In this document: one piece after another, positions 59,595 through 64,000 of the stretch
How the letters are laid out: each line of letters begins with the position of its first letter
Numbering within the stretch: position 1 is the stretch's first letter
Assembly: GCF_011758655.1 (NCBI RefSeq)
Contig: NZ_JAAMPA010000002.1
Location: 248,001-312,000, forward strand
Direction of reading: 5' to 3'
Length of the DNA stretch: 64,000 nucleotides
From: Modestobacter marinus
GTDB lineage: Bacteria; Actinomycetota; Actinomycetes; Mycobacteriales; Geodermatophilaceae
Notes under the pieces: generated by a model
The model's input: only the letters and a program-made list of their open reading frames with translations
Database searches by the model: none
Told to the model about the DNA's origin: nothing
Position numbers and translations under genes: made by a program

Positions 59595-60154
59595 CTCCAC
59601 CGGACGCGGGGCACCCCAGTGCCTCCTGGAGACCCAGGTCGGGACATGCCTGGCTCACTGAACCCCGTGGGCGGCCGCTCTGCAGGCCATCCGGCCGCCC
59701 GTGGTGGCGGGGGAGTGCCTACGGCCCGCCGTGCGGTCCTCGAACGAGGGCTGTGTCACCCGTCTGCACGGGTGCGGGCTGACACCGGGGGAGAACGCAC
59801 CCGTGGAGCTGCTCCTCCGCCCACGGATCATCGGCCGGCGCGCCGAGCGGGACCACCTGGTCCGTGCCGTCGACGAGGCCGCCCGCGGCGCCGGGCGGGC
59901 ACGGTGCTGCTCGGTGAGGCCGGCGTCGGCACGTCGCGGCTGATCCGGTGGACGAGGCATCGGCGAGTACGTCGAGGCAACCCGTGCGGATGTGCGCATC
60001 GAGCGGTAGGAATGGCGCAGCTGATGACCGCCGTGCTGGCCAGCTCGCGACCGGACGACGCCCGTGCACCACGACGCCGGCGTCGAGATCCGAGTGGGGA
60101 CTCGGGCATCGGCTCTCGGAGAGGAGCGCTGGGCAGGTGCGCGAACAGCCCACC
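59595..60154. other. 560-bp region with gene debris
   Basis: Apart from the truncated AAA-type remnant at 59803-59960, I see no gene. The open frames to 60158 after the remnant are Arg-rich. The dehydrogenase gene at 60155 must start from a promoter here; none is obvious. Confidence 0.4.
59803..59960 (+). pseudogene. Broken start of a LuxR/AfsR-type AAA regulator
   Basis: From GTG 59803 the frame reads VELLLRPRIIGRRAERDHLVRA, the usual opening of LAL-type ATPases. Near 59893 the match jumps to another frame, which gives TVLLGEAGVGTSRLIRW, a Walker A with Thr in place of the essential Lys. After that homology ends. A frameshift, a lost Lys and truncation mark it as a decayed copy. Confidence 0.6.
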
Positions 60155-61219
60155 ATGACGGCCGCCGTCCTCACCGGATTCGGCGGCCCGGAGGTCCTCG
60201 TCGTCCGGCGCGACATCCCGATCCCGCTCCCGGGACGAGGGCAGGTCCGGGTGCGGGTGAGCGCCGCGGGGCTGAACAACACCGACGTGTGGACCCGCGA
60301 GGGGGCCTACGGGACCGCCGAGGACCCGGATGCGCGGGCGGGGTGGCTCGGTCCGATCGCATTCCCCCGGATCCAGGGTGGGGACGTCGTCGGGGTGATC
60401 GATGCCGTCGGCCCGGAGGTGGCACCACAGTTCGTCGGACGCCGCGTGCTGGTCGACCCCGCCCGCTACGCCCACGAGGGGCCTGACGCACCGATCGTGG
60501 CCGTGCTCGGCAGCGAGTTCGACGGGGGATTCGCCGACTACACCGTCGTGGACGCGGTCCGCGTCCACGACGTCACCGAGTCGCCCCTCACCGACGAGCA
60601 GCTCGCCTGCCTCCCCATCGCGGCCGGGACCGCCATGGGGATGCTGGAGCGAGCCCGGATCATGCCCGGGGAGACCGTCGTGGTGACGGGGGCGTCCGGT
60701 GGGGTGGGGCTGGCCGCGGTGGGCCTCGCCGCTGCCCGCGGGGCTCTGGTCACGGCGGTCACCGGGCGGACGAAGGCGGCCCTGGTCGAGCAGGCGGGTG
60801 CGACCCGGACCATCGACCGTTCGGGGTCGGTCCAGGACGTCGTCGCCGTGGTGCGCGCGGTCCATCCCGGCGGCGTCGACGCCGTGGTGGACGTCGTCGG
60901 CGGCGATCAGCTCGGGCAGCTGATCGACGTCCTCGTGCCCGGTGGGCGGGCCGTGGTGGCCGGAGCGGTGGCCGGGCCGGTCGCCGCGATCGACCTCCGC
61001 CGGCTCTACCTGCACAACCGGCGGCTCATCGGGTCGACGATGCACACTGCGGAGCACTTCACGAAGCTGGTGGAGCACGCCCGGGCCGGCGAGATCATCC
61101 CTCGGGTGGCCGCGCGTCATGAGCTCTCCGCCATCCACGACGCCCAGGCGCAGTTCCTGCGCCGCGATCACGTGGGCAAGATCGTGGTGCTCCCGGACGG
61201 TGCCAGCCAGGTGTGTTGA
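60155..61219 (+). CDS. Zinc-independent quinone-oxidoreductase-like dehydrogenase
   Basis: A 354-residue medium-chain dehydrogenase. The N-terminal GroES-like domain carries GLNNTDVWTREG and FPRIQGGDVVGVI. The cofactor loop VVTGASGGVGLAAVGLA at about 170-186 is of the quinone-oxidoreductase type for NADP(H). No structural zinc cysteines are present. ATG 60155 (MTAAVLTGFGG) has a weak ribosome site (CAGGTGCG). A 6-bp stem hairpin (AACTCC/GGAGTT) follows the stop. The flanks are decayed genes. Confidence 0.8.
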   Translation: MTAAVLTGFGGPEVLVVRRDIPIPLPGRGQVRVRVSAAGLNNTDVWTREGAYGTAEDPDARAGWLGPIAFPRIQGGDVVGVIDAVGPEVAPQFVGRRVLVDPARYAHEGPDAPIVAVLGSEFDGGFADYTVVDAVRVHDVTESPLTDEQLACLPIAAGTAMGMLERARIMPGETVVVTGASGGVGLAAVGLAAARGALVTAVTGRTKAALVEQAGATRTIDRSGSVQDVVAVVRAVHPGGVDAVVDVVGGDQLGQLIDVLVPGGRAVVAGAVAGPVAAIDLRRLYLHNRRLIGSTMHTAEHFTKLVEHARAGEIIPRVAARHELSAIHDAQAQFLRRDHVGKIVVLPDGASQVC

Positions 61220-61503
61220 CCAGGACAGCTGGAACTCCGCCTCAGGGGAGTTGCCGACGTGCCGACAGGAGAACCGAGGAACTCCCGCCGGCCGTGCTGG
61301 ACACGGTCCGTTGCCCGGCGACGGACTTCGCCGCGATCGCGCGCGGCCACGGGTTCGAAGCCGTCACGGTCCGGGACGTCGAGGACCTCGCCCCGGTGGC
61401 GTCCTGGGTCGCCGGCCGGCGGAGCGCGCCCCTGCTCGTCGACGCCGAGGTGGCGCGCGGCCGCCCGTCGTGGTGGCTCGAGGAGGCCTTCCGGGGTCAC
61501 TGA
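61213..61503 (+). pseudogene. C-terminal fragment of a thiamine-diphosphate enzyme
   Basis: The frame from about 61295 reads TDFAAIARGHGFEAVTVRDVEDL and then APLLVDAEVARG..WWLEEAFRGH. This matches the end of acetolactate-synthase-like ThDP enzymes (D-F-A-x-x-A-x-x-x-G, then P-x-x-x-D). About 480 upstream residues, including the cofactor site, are missing. It is therefore a 3' remnant. Confidence 0.55.
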
Positions 61504-61844
61504 GCCTGCCGGGCGCGGCGAGGCTGCTTCGGGCGGTGCCCGGTCACTCCGGCCATGGTGCAGATTCTGCGTGGGGCGTGCAGAGGACGACGTAGCTCAG
61601 ACGATCCAGGTGTGCGTCACGCCCGGGCCCTGGAGGACGTGCCGGAGGACCGCATGTTCGGCGCGACCGCATGGGCTGCCGACGCCAGGCGACCCTGGTC
61701 CCGGATTCCCACGTGCCGCACGCGGATGGCTTGTGCGTGCCGACGCGGTTGCGCGACCCTGCACGTCATCGACCCCGTCGGGGAGTCGTGGGCCGGCTCG
61801 ACCTCCGTGGGCTCAGGTCCGACGCTGGAGGCAAGGGGTGCCCC
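61220..61844. other. 625-bp region holding a ThDP-enzyme remnant
   Basis: An AACTCC/GGAGTT hairpin lies near 61230-61250, then the enzyme remnant to 61503. From 61504 to 61844 no gene is recognised; the frames read Arg/Cys-rich. AAGGGG near 61833 is the ribosome site of the next gene. Confidence 0.4.
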
Positions 61845-62912
61845 GTGGCCGACACGATGCGTGCTTTCGTCATGACCGAGGTCGGGAAGACGGCAGTGGT
61901 GGACAAGTCCATCCCGACTCCAGGACCGGAGGAAGCCGTCGTCCGGACCACGGCGTCCCTGATCTGCACATCCGACGTGCACACCGTCAGGGGTGCCCTC
62001 CCTGTCGAGAACGGCCGGACGCTCGGTCACGAATCCGTCGGGGTGGTCCATGCCCTGGGCTCGGCGGTGTCGGGGTTCACCGAGGGACAACGGGTTGCGG
62101 TCAACGCCGTCACCCCCTGCTTCCGCTGCGACTACTGCCAGCGCGGGTTCACCAGCCAGTGCGGGGGTGCGCTGGGGGGTTACCGGTACACCGCCCAGAT
62201 GGACGGCAACATGGCGGAGTACTTCATCGTGCCCGCGGCCACCGCCAATCTGACGCCGATACCGGACGACGTGACCGACGAGCAGGCCGTCTACACCTGC
62301 GACATGCTGTCCACCGGGTTCATGGGTGCCGAGCATGCCCGCATCCAGTTCGGTGAGACCGTCGCGGTCTTCGCGCAGGGGCCGGTGGGGCTCTGCGCCA
62401 CGATCGGAGCCAACCTGCTGGGGGCCGGGCGGGTGATCGCCGTGGAGTCCCGGCCCGAACGACAGGCGCTCGCCAGGAAGTTCGGTGCCGACGACGTCGT
62501 CGACTTCACCGCGGGCGACCCCGTCGAGCAGATCATGGAACTGACTGGTGGCGAGGGTGTGGACGCTGCCATCGAGGCGTTCGGTTTCCCGGCGACCTTC
62601 GAGGGCTGTGTGCGGGCGACCAAGGCCGGAGGTCGCATCTCCAACATCGGCTACCACGGGGAGAACCCCGCACCGCTGCAGCTGCCGCTGGATGCGATCG
62701 GCCTCGGCATGAACGACAAGGCGATCCACACCGGGCTGTGCCCCGGGGGCAGCGAGCGAATGGGACGCCTGATCCGGCTGCTCCAGACGGGTCGGATCGA
62801 CCCCACCCCGATGACGACCCACCGCTTCGCGTTCGATGACGTCGAGCGGGCGTTCCAGATGATGGCGGACAAGGAAGACGGGATCATCAAGCCCCTCATC
62901 AGCTTCACCTGA
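61845..62912 (+). CDS. Zinc-dependent secondary alcohol dehydrogenase (TBADH-like)
   Basis: A 355-residue medium-chain alcohol dehydrogenase. The fragments KTAVVDK, CTSDVHTVRGALP, LGHESVG and GLCPGGSERMGRLI follow the thermophilic secondary alcohol dehydrogenase (TbADH) pattern. Catalytic zinc ligands are Cys (CTSD), His-Glu (GHES) and Asp (CDML). A four-cysteine structural zinc loop is present (CFRCDYCQRGFTSQC), which TbADH itself lacks. The cofactor site is VAVFAQGPVGLCATIGA. GTG 61845 has AAGGGG upstream; ATG 61857 (MRAFVMTE) is an alternative start. Confidence 0.85.
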   Translation: MADTMRAFVMTEVGKTAVVDKSIPTPGPEEAVVRTTASLICTSDVHTVRGALPVENGRTLGHESVGVVHALGSAVSGFTEGQRVAVNAVTPCFRCDYCQRGFTSQCGGALGGYRYTAQMDGNMAEYFIVPAATANLTPIPDDVTDEQAVYTCDMLSTGFMGAEHARIQFGETVAVFAQGPVGLCATIGANLLGAGRVIAVESRPERQALARKFGADDVVDFTAGDPVEQIMELTGGEGVDAAIEAFGFPATFEGCVRATKAGGRISNIGYHGENPAPLQLPLDAIGLGMNDKAIHTGLCPGGSERMGRLIRLLQTGRIDPTPMTTHRFAFDDVERAFQMMADKEDGIIKPLISFT

Positions 62913-63037
62913 CGGGTCCTGCTGCGGACCGCTCGGGCTCCGTCCGACCGACTTCCGGTGCTGCCCATGGTGGCTTCGCCGTGCCAGGAATGAGCTCCGC
63001 CTCTCAGGAGTCCCGGACCCCGGCGGGAGTCCGCCTG

Positions 63038-63070
63038 TGTGCGAGGGGCGACACGGTACATGCGCACGCG
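63038..63070. repeat. 33-bp imperfect direct repeat, copy 1
   Basis: TGTGCGAGGGGCGACACGGT begins the unit, which matches 63592-63624 at 29 of 33 positions. It flanks the transposase scrap on the left. Confidence 0.8.
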
Positions 63071-63128
63071 GCTGACGTGTTGCGGTGAATGGCGCCGGGA
63101 CGACGGGCCCCGGACGGACGGGACGGTG

Positions 63129-63200
63129 CGGTCGAGAGAAGCGGCGTGGCAACGCTGCCGGGTGCACTTCATGCGCAACGTGCTCGCCCTGCTCAACCGG
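63129..63200 (+). pseudogene. IS256-family transposase fragment
   Basis: The frame reads AAWQRCRVHFMRNVLALLN, nearly identical to the conserved W-Q-R-C-R-V-H-F-M-R-N block of IS256-family (Mutator-like) transposases, which normally lies in the middle of a 400-residue protein. Nothing recognisable of the enzyme flanks it, and no inverted repeats were found. It is a short relic. Confidence 0.7.
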
Positions 63201-63591
63201 CCGGCTCCCGCGACCGAGGTGGCGCAGCCGGCACTGATCGTCATGGCCACTCCACGGCTGACCGACACGGTGAGGGCTACATCCTCCACTCAGCGGGACG
63301 TCACGGTCATTCGCCGGCCTCGGCGAGCAGGATCTGATCGCTGTGACGGCGCGAGTCTCCGACGGGCAGGCCCCGCCATGCTCGACGGGGGAGGCCGGCG
63401 TTCGGGTACTGCTACCGATGGCCGGACCCGCTCAGCGTGTCCGGGGCGATGTGGCTCATCGCCCAACGGGTCGGTCAGCGACCCAGGCGACGCCGGGCCG
63501 GCCCGAGGTGTCCGTCGGGCATCGCGTCGAAGTGCCGACGCCGGGAAGAGCAGACCCACCGCCGGCCGGAGGACCGTGGGATTCGTCTTGG

Positions 63592-63624
63592 TGTCCGAGG
63601 GGCGACACGCCACATGCGCACACG
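63592..63624. repeat. 33-bp imperfect direct repeat, copy 2
   Basis: It begins TGTCCGAGGGGCGACACGCC and matches 63038-63070 at 29 of 33 positions, 554 bp away, on the other side of the transposase scrap. Confidence 0.8.
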
Positions 63625-63784
63625 CCTGCAGTCGTAGTCGACGTGAGGTCCGAGGCCCGCGGTGACGGGCACCGCCTGGTGGAGGAGGGGCGCCCGCCGA
63701 CCTCCTGGTGCTTCACCGGTGCTGACCGACCCGCAGTCCGTCGGCTCATCCCGCCGCCAGGACCTGCCGGCCCGCCGGGCATGG

Positions 63785-64000
63785 TCACAGCCAGTCGTGC
63801 TCATGCGCGTAACGCGCCGCTTGGTGCCGGGTACGGGTCTGGGTCTTCTGCATGGCGCTGGACAGGTAGTTGCGCACCGTGCCGGGCGCGAGGTGCAGCC
63901 GGCCGGCGATCTCGGCGACGGAGTACCCGTCGCGGGTCACCCTGAGCACCTCGAGCTCCCGGTCGGTCAGCGGGCAGTCGTCGACGATGGCCGCCGCCGA
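63785..64000 (-). CDS. LuxR-family response regulator, C-terminal part
   Basis: The last 71 residues of a NarL/DesR-type regulator; the receiver domain lies beyond the window. The HTH reads LTDRELEVLRVTRDGYSVAEIA, then APGTVRNYLSSAMQKTQTRTRHQA and a short tail ending DWL. The spacing and the APGTVRNYLS helix match DesR-like regulators that control membrane-lipid desaturase or sensor operons in Gram-positive bacteria. Confidence 0.85.
   Translation of the reverse strand, partial: SAAAIVDDCPLTDRELEVLRVTRDGYSVAEIAGRLHLAPGTVRNYLSSAMQKTQTRTRHQAARYAHEHDWL

Larger units (their letters stand above)
62913..63784. other. 872-bp region of mobile-element debris
   Basis: It contains an IS256-type transposase scrap (63129-63200) and two 33-bp direct repeats, but no intact gene. 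Open frames on both strands are short, Arg-rich and without ribosome sites. Confidence 0.5.

Overview
The window is very GC-rich DNA, with GC concentrated at third codon positions and frequent GTG starts. Its gene content (SARP/AfsR-type and MalT/LuxR-type ATPase regulators, MmyB-type HTH regulators, a probable GlnR-type operator, leaderless-looking promoters) fits a soil or rock actinomycete. Geodermatophilaceae (Geodermatophilus, Blastococcus, Modestobacter) is my best guess; that is an inference, because no marker gene is present. I saw no rRNA, tRNA, CRISPR array or intact mobile element.

Layout. 0-10 kb: end of purU, a GNAT acetyltransferase, a large regulatory ATPase, two methyltransferases (one preceded by a truncated flavoprotein remnant), a Tat-exported allene-oxide-cyclase-like protein, a TPM-domain protein, a DUF418-like acyltransferase and TspO. 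10-20 kb: a SARP regulator with an in-frame stop near its C-terminus, surrounded by four transcription units (alpha/beta hydrolase, Kef-type antiporter, small membrane protein, 2-oxo-acid decarboxylase). Each of the four is preceded by the same operator: two TTGGAG heptamers exactly 11 bp apart, followed after 9 bp by a -10-like hexamer. This is the architecture known for SARP binding sites, so the block looks like a local regulon. 20-23 kb: a zinc-peptidase-fold protein translationally coupled to an asparagine-synthetase-like amidotransferase.

23-29 kb: a six-gene operon. It encodes an NMT1/THI5-type ABC importer (lipoprotein, ATPase, two permeases), an adenosine-deaminase-family enzyme with a shifted catalytic motif, and a 2-oxoglutarate/Fe(II) oxygenase. 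Three of the five junctions are 4-nt start/stop overlaps. A GlnR-like box lies upstream of the promoter. I read it as an uncharacterised nitrogen-scavenging pathway for an amino-heterocycle.

29-59 kb: a cyclase-like DUF2652 protein next to an MFS protein carrying a cyclic-nucleotide domain; two potassium-channel genes; a MalT-like regulator; an SdsA-type alkylsulfatase; a P450; a HEAT-repeat/MerR-HEAT pair; a CapA-like lipoprotein; a lipoprotein whose 15-bp repeats contain a one-base deletion; and a two-component system divergent from a DUF6326-like membrane protein. 59.6-63.8 kb: two dehydrogenases set among gene debris (a broken AAA regulator, the C-terminal piece of a TPP enzyme, an IS256-type transposase scrap, 33-bp direct repeats). 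The end of a LuxR-type response regulator runs off the right edge.
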